NCBI RefSeq assembly: GCF_000003855.2
Contig: NW_003101675.1
Location: 529,663-593,662 of the forward strand
Reading direction: 5' to 3'
From: Blastomyces gilchristii SLH14081
Taxonomy: Eukaryota > Ascomycota > Eurotiomycetes > Onygenales > Ajellomycetaceae
Length of the DNA stretch: 64,000 bases
The notes beneath the pieces are model-generated. The model saw only the letters and a program-made list of their open reading frames with translations, was not told the origin of the DNA and did no database searches. This document shows, piece by piece, positions 12,101 to 22,379 of this stretch. The first letter of the stretch is position 1. The number at the start of each line of letters is the position of its first letter. The position numbers were made by a program, and so were the translations under genes.

Positions 12101-14303
12101 CATTCACTGATGAGGTTGTAAAGCATTCTTAAAGATAGTTCTCAAGCTCATCAATAAGATGACTTTCTGTTTCAAAGAGTTGATTTTTGTGAAATATAAT
12201 GATTTTATCAATTATAGATTGATGAACCTCTTCAACAGGTATTTATACATATCAAAAGATATCATCTTTCAGGAGAATCTTTATCTTACTGATTCATTGA
12301 TACTGACTACTTCATACAACCTGAAGGTTCTACTCAATGCAGTCTGTAAAGCAGCTGTGATAATTTCTTCAGTGACATCAGGTCTACTCACTGCAGTCTA
12401 TCAAGAAATTGCAATGATTTCTAACTCATCAATTGATAATCTATTCATTAATGAGAAAATTCAATCTGAGTGTTTATTATTTCTTATACTCACTAATAAT
12501 TGATGAATTGACTATGATATCTTCACAAGAATATCTATCTTTTTAGTGCAGAATACACTGAATTTCTTGAAATTCACAGTTGAATCTGATGATTCTTCAA
12601 CATCTATAAGAGATATCACTACAGTGAGAGAAGCTTCAGTGAGAAACAGTCTTGAAGATCTACTCACTGATTCTAAGATTACTGTACTTCTGATTCTGAA
12701 AAATCTCACACATGTCAAAGCTTTCATGAAATGAATGTATTATTACAAGACCTGTGTTAAAGAGATCAACTGTTTAAAATAGATAGAGATCTGATAACTG
12801 ATTAAAAGAATATTATAAATGAGTGTTCTCTGCAGTCAATGAGTATTTGATAAAAAGTTTAATAATATAAGTGAGATTATCTGTTATAAGATCTGCTGAG
12901 TTATCTGTAAAAATCTTTAATAGAAGAGAGTTAATTACTCAAGAATCTTTGCATCTATTATCTCTGCATTCATCTCATAAGCTCTCATGACAATCTCAGT
13001 ATTCTGGGGATAATATGTTCTGCAGATAGATATAGTGACTGCTTTTTTAAACACTCAACTGTCTGCTGATGAATGAATATATATGAATCAATTCACAGAA
13101 TTTCATGAAGACTATGATGATCTTGTGTATGAGTTAATACAGAGACTCTACAGTTCTAAGTAAGCAGCATGCTTATGATATGAGAAGTTATGAAAGATGC
13201 TATTACACTCAGGCTTTCATATCAGTCTCTATGATACTGAACTATTTATTCATGATGAAAGACAGATCTATATAATTATCTATGTGAATAATGTCCATCT
13301 CTACAGCCTGAAAATCAAAGATCTGAACTGAGTCAAAGCTGAAATTGCTGCTAATTATAAGATCAAGAATGTAGAGAATTTCAACTGCTATCTAGAAATA
13401 AAGATTGATAGAGATTCAACTTCATTGATATTGTCTTAATTTCTCTTTATAAGAAATCTTCTGAAGAAGTTCTCAATGAATGACTGTTATTCTACATTCA
13501 CTTCTATGAAGGAGAATGTTGATTTCATGAATGATGATGAGAAACTGATTGCATACACAGCAGATTTTACCCTACAATTCTATCAATCCAGTATCAAATC
13601 CCTGCAATATCTGGCATTCAATACACATTCTGATATGAGCTTCACTGGAGAATTCCTTGGACAATTCAGCTGCTGGCCTATAACAAAGAACTGGGCTGCA
13701 TACAAGTATATACTCTGATATCTACAGGGTTCAATCAATGAGAGTATAACCTATCACAGAGGTGCTGAAATTGAACCTGTAGCATACGCAGATGCCGATT
13801 GGGCCGGTAGGGATCCAGGATCCTGTTCAACCACCGGTTATATCATCTACATGGCAGGTGGCCCCATTGCATGGCGGAGCTGCCGGCAAACAGAGGTCTT
13901 CAAGTCATCAACACAGGCTGAATATATTGCATCCTTCAAGGCCGCATATGAGCTTGTCTGTCTCTGAGAGCTTCTAGAAGACGCTGGATTCATCCCATCC
14001 CACCTCAACAATCTGGATGAGAATGATCACTCCATTCCGACAACAGTCAATGGTCTGGCTTATATGATCCATGCCGATAATAAGTCTGCCATAGGGTTAT
14101 CCTCTTCCAAAGCAATTCCACACCGCTTGAAGCATATAGAGGTCTGTTTTCACATTCTTCAGAATCCCATCTGCAAGAATGAGATATCTATCTGATATAT
14201 TCCATCTGCCAAGGACGCGGTGGATGAGCTTACTAAATCACTTAGAACATTGAAATATACATGTTGAAAGGAGAATATTAAGATGAGAGAGATAGAAGAA
14301 TAG
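9186..14303 (+). pseudogene. Copia Gag-Pol polyprotein, broken
   Basis: Starts at an ATG (MNIKIADS...) with an acidic/serine-rich N-terminus. The protease motif reads NSGAGCH near 10793 (family DSGAS-H; first residue Asn instead of catalytic Asp). A GAG-pre-integrase segment (WH..LNHISENSILKM) lies near 11391; integrase with VITDN near 11655 and IHSDHEEL near 11780; RT near 12980-13330 with the active site as YVNN near 13280. RNase H is well preserved at 13560-14240: AYADADWAGRDP, STTGYIIYMAGGPIAWRS, STQAEYIA, ADNKSAI, DELTKSL. The protease lies in another frame than the start and the integrase, so at least two frameshifts exist besides the many TGA stops. Confidence 0.85.
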
Positions 14304-14437
14304 AGGGTTAAAAAATGATGATTCTCATGACTGATTTTTCATTGCTACACATTTTCCAGTCATTTTTTATATCTCTACTTGATTTGAAGGTGAATTTTAT
14401 AAATAGCATTGTGTATAGTTACTCTGGTAAGTGGGGA

Positions 14438-14532
14438 TGTCAGGTCACATAATTTGGCTTACTAATCCTTCTATTATACAACTTTTCATAAGGTAGTGAT
14501 CTTTCAATCACACAAGCTTTACACCTTTCACA
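14438..14532 (+). repeat. Copia 3' LTR (95 bp)
   Basis: Same length as the 5' LTR, beginning TGTCAGGTCAC and ending CTTTCACA, followed by the GATAA target duplication. The differences from the 5' LTR are nearly all C/T or G/A transitions. Confidence 0.85.
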
Positions 14533-16496
14533 GATAAAAATAGAAGTACTGTAAGAATCTTCAATCTCACTCATTTTATTTACAATATATACTGCATATC
14601 TATTTAAAAATAGAGATATGAAAATAGTGTGATCTCTGAGTTATATGAATGATATTAGTGTAGTCTATAGCTTAAAAACAATGAAAGAGAATTTGAAAGT
14701 GATTGAAAAAGCAGTAAAGAAAATCTTTATTAGAGCAGATATCAATTAAATTTAATTTAATATAAATAAAACTGAGTTAATTCATTTCATCTCTAGATTC
14801 AATGAGAAAGAACTATATCTAACTCTTTTAAATAGAGAGATTAAACCCACTTTAAATATTAAATAATTAGAAGTATGATTAAACTTCAAGTTAAATTTTA
14901 AATATTATATTCAACAAAGAACTATCAAGGTAGAAAGACTATTAAATAACATAATCAGACTATTAAATACAGAGAGAGATCTATTCTTCCAGACTATCAG
15001 ACAGTTATATATAGCCTGTATTATCTCAGTAGGTGATTATGAAGTTCAAGTTTAATGAAATAATCAAGGAAATGACACTGAACTCTTTCAAAGTCTGTAA
15101 AACAGAGCTTTGAGAAGAATTCTGAAAGCATTTAAATCATCTTCTATTAAAGTAATGAAAATTAAAGCTTTAATTCTCTCTTCTGCTATTAGATTTTATA
15201 AAGATCTGTATGAACTATACTCTGAGAGTTATAAAGATGAGCTTAAATTATATAATCAGAGAAAGAGTCTCTTCTTCACTTTTAGTAATTCACTTCAGAA
15301 ATAAACTGAATTGAAATAGATTTCTTGATTGAAATGAAAATAAGTCTTTAAAGAAAATGCCTTCTCAACTATACAGACTATACTCACTGATTAAAAATTA
15401 ATTTTCATCTTTAAATATTGAAAAAGTTAATCATGAGAAGACATCTGTCTGAAGGGAAAAGCTTGAATCTCTTCTAGACTTATACATAAGTGAACTATCT
15501 AAAGAGAAAGAATATAAACAGTATTTAAAGAGAATTTCTACAATCAATATAAAAGACTCTATTCTGATTTATTCAGATGACTAAAAAAATGAGAATTTGA
15601 ATAAATTAGATATAGACATTGCTTATACTAAAGATAATATTAATTTTATCTCAGATTTCTTGAATTTAGACTGTGAATCTGAAGTCTTTGATACTGAACT
15701 ATTTATAATAGTAAAAGCTTTTAAACTCATTGAAATAAAATCTTATAAAAGAGAAAATAGTTTGAAAGTGATATAAATATTCTCTAATAGTCAAGCTGCT
15801 TTAAAAAGACTTAGAAATAGTCAGATTCATAATAATCAAATGAATCTTAAACTGATTTTAAACTCTGTTTTGAAAATTCAAAAGAGAAGAACTTCAAAGC
15901 TGATAATTTATTCACACTAGATTTCTGCTTATATGAATATTTATGACAATGAATTGACTAATTCAGTGGTAAAAAAGAGTTTAGAATTAAGCAGATCTAT
16001 TCAAAAAACAGTGTTCTGATCTTTTATAAAGAGAAAGATAAAAGAATCTTGTTTAGATAAGTGAAATGAAAGCTGATACAAATAAATAAAGAGTATACAT
16101 TATTCAAGATTTGAAATAAAATTCAAGTAAAAATCTTGTTTAATTAAATATAAAAAGAAAATATTCTCATCTATAATACAGCTGAAACTAGGATATGGCT
16201 ATTTCAAATCTTCTATACAAAAGTGTGATGATAGATTTAATTCAATAGAATGCTCATTCTGCAATATAAATGCGAATTCTGAGTATATTACAATACACTG
16301 TGTATTATACAATAGTCTCAGAGTCAGATTGAAAGAGAGGTATGATTTAAATCAATTAAATATAAGACTCTTATTCTCAACTGAGAGAGAAATTAAATAT
16401 CTAATAGACTTTCTATCAGAAACTCAAGCAGCTATAAGAAAACAGCTGAATTCAGAAATATCTGAATATGAAGAGGAGAAAATTAATCAGATATAG
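14533..16496 (+). pseudogene. LINE ORF2, rest of RT, RNase H and C-terminal zinc knuckle (copy 1)
   Basis: Resumes the RT interrupted at 8839. The RT active site reads YMND near 14645 (YIDD in the copy at 55633), so the first catalytic Asp is lost. RNase H begins near 15570 (D-rich start, then the 'FSNSQAALKRL' motif near 15785), and the terminal CCHC knuckle (CSFCNINANSEYI-x3-C) is near 16255, with its His changed to Tyr. Stops are frequent, many at former Trp codons. Confidence 0.8.
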
Positions 16497-16860
16497 TCTG
16501 TTAAAACAGCTATATACTATCTTTTGATAATTTGTTTTATTACAGTCTCTCTTTACTTTACTTTTTTCTTTCTATTCTTTTCTATCTATCTATTTAATAT
16601 GTCTATCTTTAAGACTGTGTTCTCTTTTCTTTTGTCATGATATTGTCAAATGATTTTAAAGTATGAGAAGATGTTAAGACACTGTAATTTGTAAACAGTT
16701 TTTGTATTCTGAGCTGAAATTTTCTGATTTTGTATATCTGAAATTGGTGAATGTATAATACCTAACTTTACAGATATAGGAAAAACTCTGAGAACTAAAA
16801 GTTCTCAGGTAGATGTTATAGTCTCTGACTGTATACATCTATAATTGAAGAATAATAATA
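16497..16860 (+). other. LINE 3' untranslated region and (AAT)n tail (copy 1)
   Basis: Matches 57479-57854 and, in reverse, 37441-37815. It ends ATAATTGAAGAATAATAATA, directly followed by the 14-bp target duplication. A self-complementary stretch in its last 120 bases (AGAACTAAAAGTTCT) could fold into a hairpin. Confidence 0.75.
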
Positions 16861-17060
16861 ATGAGATAGAAGATCTGATGTGATTAAATCTTAAGAATAT
16901 ATACTTCACACACTCATCTCATATACTGAATTATCATTATATTAAATATAAGATGATAGAAGTTCTAGACAGTTATAATTATTATCTTGATACATTACTA
17001 GAGATTTATAGTATCTTTCATACAAACTTGCTCTGCTGTGTTAATAGTAACTCATTCTCT
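16861..17060 (+). pseudogene. Degraded gypsy integrase C-terminal part (copy B)
   Basis: Continuation of copy B between the LINE and SINE 2. It corresponds to the segment after the integrase core (HYIKYK.IEVLDSYNYYL in copies A and E). The final 13 bases TAACTCATTCTCT are the target duplication of SINE 2. Confidence 0.65.
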
Positions 17061-17429
17061 CTGCCCTGGTGGCGGAATGGTTAATGCGGCCACCCGGTAG
17101 CGCCTTGGCGTGGGAAACCAAGGCGCGTGGGTTCGAAACCTGCAGGGGATGCATTAAATCTGGAACTCAAGCACCTCAGGTTTCTAATAAATACAGAGGT
17201 GTACAAATTGCTTCAATGAATTGCTCTATGTTCCTGAGCTGAGAGATTATTATCACATGTATCTAATTGTCACTTCTTTGTATTTTCCTACATTCTTGTC
17301 ATCTTGGCATGATCACAACACCTGTATTTCCTCCTGTATAATCAATACTTAACCTGTATTTAACATCATACAAGGACTCATTATAAGCTCCGCTTGCATA
17401 TGAGTATAATAAAAGAATAATAATAATAA
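17061..17429 (+). mobile_element. tRNA-derived SINE, copy 2
   Basis: Plus-strand copy of the 374-bp SINE. The head GCCCTGGTGGCGGAATGG and the B-box GGGTTCGAAACC are well kept, so this is the best reference copy here. The tail ends AAAAGAATAATAATAATAA. The flanking duplication TAACTCATTCTCT lies at 17048-17060 and 17430-17442. CG dinucleotides are retained in the head. Confidence 0.88.
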
Positions 17430-17442
17430 TAACTCATTCTCT

Positions 17443-17674
17443 TCTTAACTCACTTCTGACTGACAGTTATCAGAGATTGTAGAAGAAGATAATGAATTTG
17501 AGTAAGAGATTAAAGATATTCTCAATAAGAGACTGTAACTGCAGCTGATAATATCTTGTAAAATAAGTCAGTTATAATTATCTAATCTAGACTCTGAGCT
17601 CTGTATTATTCAAAACAGTCACTCTTGACTGATAAGAACTACACATAATCTCATCTCTGAAAAGAGAGAGCTAA
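17443..17674 (+). pseudogene. Chromodomain remnant and polypurine tract (copy B)
   Basis: Encodes the EIKDILNKRL...chromodomain C-terminus of the gypsy polyprotein in damaged form, then a purine run (AAAAGAGAGAG) just before the 3' LTR that would prime plus-strand DNA synthesis. Confidence 0.65.
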
Positions 17675-17946
17675 TGTGACAGGCTGTATTCAATTAATTA
17701 TATAGACTATTTCATTACACTTCATAGATTTCACTAGAAGCTTCAATTCTCAGTTGCTAATTCTCAGCTGAAAAATTCATGGAATTTCTATTCTTCCGTC
17801 TTAAAGCTTCACTATGTATACATATAAATATTCATTTCAATCACTGATTCTCACACTTTCTCTTTCTTTTCTTCTCTAATGTTTTTCACTTTGTTATATA
17901 AGATCTATAAATATAATACCAATCTATTCAGCGTAGGCCTCTTACA
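17675..17946 (+). repeat. Gypsy chromovirus 3' LTR (copy B)
   Basis: 272 bp, starts TGTGACAGGC and ends CTCTTACA. Directly followed by gypsy-2 leader sequence. Confidence 0.85.
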
Positions 17947-18865
17947 AATGCTAATATATATTTAATCTTCATATTTATGTTTCTATCATAAATACTTCTA
18001 GTAGCTATTCATATCTATTATACTAAGCTGTAAATACCTGAACAATCATCTGTAAGTACTTATTCTTATACTTTAAGCTCTGTCAGTCAGTAATTACTCA
18101 TTATAACTGAAAGAATTAAAAACTTATATACTTTAACTTCTATAAACTCTACTACAGATACTCAGAAGTACTTATCTGAATTATGAATAATCTCTGTAAA
18201 AGAAGTCTCAGAGAACTTACTAATTACTTATAAAATATTATTCTTTATATCTGTGATAGAGAAATTCTCTGCACTTATAAATAACTTAATCTCAGTAAAA
18301 AACATTCTTAAGTATCTCTTATAAAACTAAGCTATTTTTCTACAAGAAATACTTACTATCTATAAACACTCTTAAATCAAGTCTTTAAATATAATCTTCA
18401 GAGAATATCTATAAACTGAAAAGAAACTTTCTTAAGTTACAATTACTTAAGATTATCTATTAAATTATAATCTATAAAAGCTTTTACAAGTTTATGTTTA
18501 AAATTAACTTACAAGCTCAGCTATAAGATATAAAAGATGAAGAAGCTGTTATCTATATAATAATAGATCTTTGCTATACTGAAGTCAAGAATTGACTGAA
18601 TTATTTAGAAAAGTAATTATAAGAGATTTCACTGATCTGTTTTTAAGATCTATTTAAAGAATAAGTTAGAACACTCTGTGAGTTAAATGAAGAATATCTG
18701 AACTATAATTACTAATATTGAAAAAAGAGATACGAAATGTGATAAAGACTACTCATAACACTTTATATAATTATAATATGAATTAAAATCTGTGAAAACA
18801 GAGTTCTGAAATAAAATCTGAATAGTAATATTTATAAATAAGTTAAATAAAGATATAACATACTC
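17947..18865 (+). pseudogene. Gypsy-2 gag remnant (first piece)
   Basis: The opening ATAAATACTTCTAGTAGCTA at about 17988 matches ATGAATACTTCTAGTAGCTA at 48238, so this is the start of the same gene with its ATG mutated to ATA. The rest is very AT-rich with stops in every frame. I infer gag from its position ahead of the pol pieces at 34664-37440; no zinc knuckle was recognised. The piece ends where the pogo-like transposon inserted and continues at 26882. Confidence 0.5.
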
Positions 18866-18939
18866 AATCACTTAACGCCCGCGTACACTCAACGCCCGTC
18901 CAATCTTTATTTTTTCCTCCATCTTCAACCACTGACAAC

Positions 18940-20933
18940 ATGCACCATGAAGCAGTTATACAAGCAGCAATTGATGATTTGAATGCACAATTGATCCCTA
19001 ATTACACTGAGACTGCTAAAAAATATGGAATCAGTCAATATACATTATCACAGTGATATAGAGGTATTCAAACATTAAGAAAGAAAGCAAGCTCTACCCA
19101 CTGCAAAAATCTCACAGATTCACAAGAAGAATGGCTTCTTTTTCATATTAATTGATTAACAGATCGCGGTTTCCCTTGTACACCTCAAATCCTTCATAAT
19201 CTCATTGTTGAGATTCTAAAAGCATCTATTGAAATCAACTGAGTGTCACAATTCTGTCAGCACTATAAGAATGTAATCAAGTCACTCTATCTTTGAAATA
19301 TCAACCAAAAATGCAAGATTGCAGACAATTCAACATATTTCAAGCATTATTTTGATCTTGTAATAGATTTGTTTCTTCTATTGATTTTTTACTTCTTACT
19401 AATTAATTTATAGCTACAGATAAAAATCACTCAATACAACATTGAACCTGTGAATATTTACAACTTTGATGAGAAAGGATTTGTATTGAGACTCATTCAC
19501 ATCCTCAAACATATCATATCAATTACTTCACTCAAATCAGGTCATATAATAGGTGCTAGTCAGAATGACAGTTGAGAATTCATAACACTACTTATCTCAA
19601 TTTGTGCAGATGAAACTTTTCTCTCATCTGCTCTCATATATCAAGAAGAATCAAGAGATATGTAAGATACTTGACTGAAGAACTTTAATAGTGAAAAGAA
19701 TCAGGTCTACTTTACTGCTTCAGCAAATAAATGAAGCATTGATGAATATGAATTAATATGATTAAAGAAGATCTTTGAATCTCTTATAAAAAGAAAGCAG
19801 AATGTGAATATAGACTTCTTATATTAGATGATCACTTCTCTCATGTTAATATGACATTCATCAATTATGCAGATTATCATTGAATTCTACTTACTGTTTT
19901 TCCTTCTTATTCTACACACTGATTACAGCTACTAGATGTTGGAATATTTTGAATTATTGAGTAAATTGGACTCCAATCAACTGAATGAATGAATGAGAAC
20001 TGGAATGAGATTCATACACACTACAAAGAGGTGTTTTTGACAGCTATTTAATGCTGCATGGAAGGAAGCAGTTACATCTTCAAATATTATATTCACATTC
20101 ACTACTACTGGCCTATATTTATTCAATTCAGAACAGATTCTTAAAAAGCTTGTAATACAGTCTTGCACCCCCTCAGATGCACAATATCAATCAAGAATTT
20201 CTACTTCTATTATTGACATGCAGAAATTGGTGAAGCAAGTCAAGCAGCAGCAGTATTGAATATCTAGTGATCTCAATCAGATGATCTGTGCAGAGGAAAA
20301 TCTTGCTCTTGATAAAGAGATTCTTTTAATAGAGAACAGGCAGCTACAGCAAGCTCTTAATCAAGAGAGAAGACATTGCAAGTGTGACAGAGTAATGAGA
20401 TTACTAGATTCTTCAAATTCATCATTGACACAGTTCTTTTCACCAGCAAAGGTGCAGATTATATGTGAGAAAATGATTTCTTCTGAAGCTGTTAAAAAGA
20501 ATGAGCAAGCTTGTAAGAAGAATACCAAGTTGCAACACACTATTCTTAAGAAATAGAAAAAGACAGATATTATGAAGAAGAGAATAGAGCAGGAGGCAGC
20601 TTGTCAGACAGCAAAGCAGTAAAAAGATATGAATAAGGCTGCAAGAGCTGCTCAACAGCAGATTGAAAAGAAGCTTAGAGATGCAAGAAAGACTCAAGAG
20701 TAAAAAGAGAAGAAAGAATAAGCTGCTGTACAGCAGCAATCACAGTTGAATAAGGAAAAGATTGAAGAATTCAAAAATCATCTTTCTAATCAGAAAAGTA
20801 GACCCTCAATTTCACAAAGAGTAGCTAAATCACATTTTCAGAGCCTTGTCAGAATGCTCATGAATTCACTGCTGAAGAAATCTGATGATATTACAATCTT
20901 TACTGATTTAATGACTGCTTACTCACTGAATCT
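18940..20933 (+). pseudogene. pogo-like DDE transposase
   Basis: ATG at 18940, with one frame kept to the end. The N-terminal helix-turn-helix (Psq type: A..DLNAQLIPNYTETAKKYGIS, residues about 12-40) would bind the inverted ends. An intron is likely at 19360-19413 (GTAATA...TACTAAT...TAG, 54 nt). The DDE domain shows YNFDEKGF (first Asp, near 19457), LLILDDHFSHV near 19823 (second Asp) and the LQLLDVGIF motif near 19925. A long coiled coil (about 20220-20900) ends the protein. Several TGA stops replace Trp. The stop of the original gene appears displaced by the hAT insertion at 20942. Confidence 0.85.
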
Positions 20934-20967
20934 GTCTTCACTAGACTGACCGTGTGACCGTGTCTGA

Positions 20968-21858
20968 GATCAGAATCAAACTTTACAGTTGTCACATTGT
21001 CTAAAAGCATTACTTCTGATCATGATTTGTATTCATTACATTGATCTCAAATCATGTTATTTCAAATATTAAAGATCTCAGATTCACTTTTCAAATAAAA
21101 ATCTAGTCTCAGATAAAGAATATATTTGAATTCTTAGTCACATTTTCATTCTGATCTCATTATTGAGAATGGTATTAAATAAGATCATGAAATTATTTCT
21201 CACTTACATAATATCATAATATAGTGCTCATTTGTTGAAAATTCAACAGAGAGTGTTATTAAATATCATTACTTTTCTGAATATATATCATAATTCATAT
21301 AATTTTAATTATGAAAAAAATATAAAATACAAAAAAAAACAAAAAATAAAAAATAAAACAAAAACAAGAAAAAATCACAATAAAAAAAAAAAAAGAGAGA
21401 AAGAAAAAAATAAAAATAAAAGAAAAATAAAAAAATAAAAAATAAAAATAAAAAAAATCAAGATCACAGAACTGCAGTACTTTTAAAATACTCACTCTTT
21501 AGAGTCTTTATAATGTTTATTATTAACTGTGTATCTCTTGCAGTGAGAGTAACACAGCTGTGATGAGTCATTGTCTTAATATCATCTAATAAATAATCAG
21601 TATATATCTGTATAAATGTGAATAATTAGAAAATATACACTTAAAAAGTGTGATCAGAGTGAACTCTGCTATCACTTGAATAATATTAAGAGCAGAACAC
21701 TGAAATCAATGATTTCTCTCATTAATTTCATAAACAATGTGTGTGAAGATGATCTTGAGAAATATAAAATTTCTCAACTTCTCATAAAAACAGATCTCAC
21801 AGAGAGACTCTATTTTCATGATATCAGAGACTGAGTATTATTAAAAAGCATTACTTTT
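20968..21858. other. hAT 5' region, no recognisable gene
   Basis: AT-rich stretch with no supported coding. It contains the A-rich tract at 21309-21460 and motifs of the AAAAGCATTACTT type (near 21002 and 21843) that recur elsewhere in the hAT element and its MITEs. Confidence 0.4.
21309..21460. repeat. A-rich low-complexity tract
   Basis: About 150 bases almost wholly of A with scattered T, C and G on the plus strand. The two lysine-rich or phenylalanine-rich ORFs that cross it are composition artefacts. Confidence 0.8.
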
Positions 21859-22003
21859 ATGCAATATATATACACTTACTGCAGTGATTCACTCTCTGTA
21901 TATATAGCTGAAAGTTGTGACTTTCTTATACTCACAGCTCTCTCTGAGATGCTGCTGTCAGTTTGCAACTCATACAGTCTCTCAGTTCAGCATACACTGC
22001 ATG

Positions 22004-22378
22004 NNNNNNNNNNNNNNNNNNNNNNNNNNNNNNNNNNNNNNNNNNNNNNNNNNNNNNNNNNNNNNNNNNNNNNNNNNNNNNNNNNNNNNNNNNNNNNNNN
22101 NNNNNNNNNNNNNNNNNNNNNNNNNNNNNNNNNNNNNNNNNNNNNNNNNNNNNNNNNNNNNNNNNNNNNNNNNNNNNNNNNNNNNNNNNNNNNNNNNNNN
22201 NNNNNNNNNNNNNNNNNNNNNNNNNNNNNNNNNNNNNNNNNNNNNNNNNNNNNNNNNNNNNNNNNNNNNNNNNNNNNNNNNNNNNNNNNNNNNNNNNNNN
22301 NNNNNNNNNNNNNNNNNNNNNNNNNNNNNNNNNNNNNNNNNNNNNNNNNNNNNNNNNNNNNNNNNNNNNNNNNNNNNN
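22004..22378. other. Assembly gap (375 N)
   Basis: Run of N inside the hAT element, next to an AT-rich tract and a microsatellite. ORFs drawn across it have no support. Confidence 0.99.
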
Positions 22379-22379
22379 T

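Larger units (their letters stand above)
8840..14532 (+). mobile_element. Ty1/copia retrotransposon, full length (5.7 kb)
   Basis: Two 95-bp LTRs (8840-8934, 14438-14532), a 5-bp TSD GATAA (8835-8839, 14533-14537), a purine-rich tract (AAGTGGGGA) immediately before the 3' LTR, and a polyprotein in the copia order gag, protease, integrase, RT, RNase H. It inserted into LINE copy 1 within the RT domain. Most of it is AT-rich and stop-laden, but about 13550-14270 is GC-richer and nearly undamaged. Confidence 0.9.
7868..16860 (+). mobile_element. Tad1-like LINE, copy 1, 5'-truncated, split by copia
   Basis: Only the 3' part of the LINE is present, from just upstream of the RT domain to the 3' tail, a typical result of incomplete target-primed reverse transcription. 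A 14-bp TSD (ATGAGATAGAAGAT at 7854-7867 and 16861-16874) and an (AAT)n tail frame it. It carries a copia element at 8840-14532 flanked by the 5-bp TSD GATAA. Net LINE length is about 3.3 kb, compared with 7.7 kb for the complete copy at 50167-57854. Confidence 0.9.
2517..17946 (+). mobile_element. Ty3/gypsy chromovirus B, full length, split by nested insertions
   Basis: LTR to LTR this copy spans 15.4 kb, but after removing a SINE (6965-7338), a LINE with an internal copia element (7868-16860) and a second SINE (17061-17429) about 5.7 kb of gypsy sequence remains. The order is 5' LTR, leader, gag, protease, RT, RNase H, integrase, chromodomain, 3' LTR. The right flank is the leader of the gypsy-2 family just before its gag start, so the A/B array sits inside a gypsy-2 element. 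Confidence 0.85.

Noticed and set aside
9186..14303. An intact copia polyprotein
   Set aside because: The start, integrase and stop share a frame, but the protease lies in another frame and many TGA stops interrupt it, so no full-length product is possible.
21232..21495. Lys-rich (plus) and Phe-rich (minus) ORFs
   Set aside because: Composition artefacts of the A-rich tract; no conserved residues.
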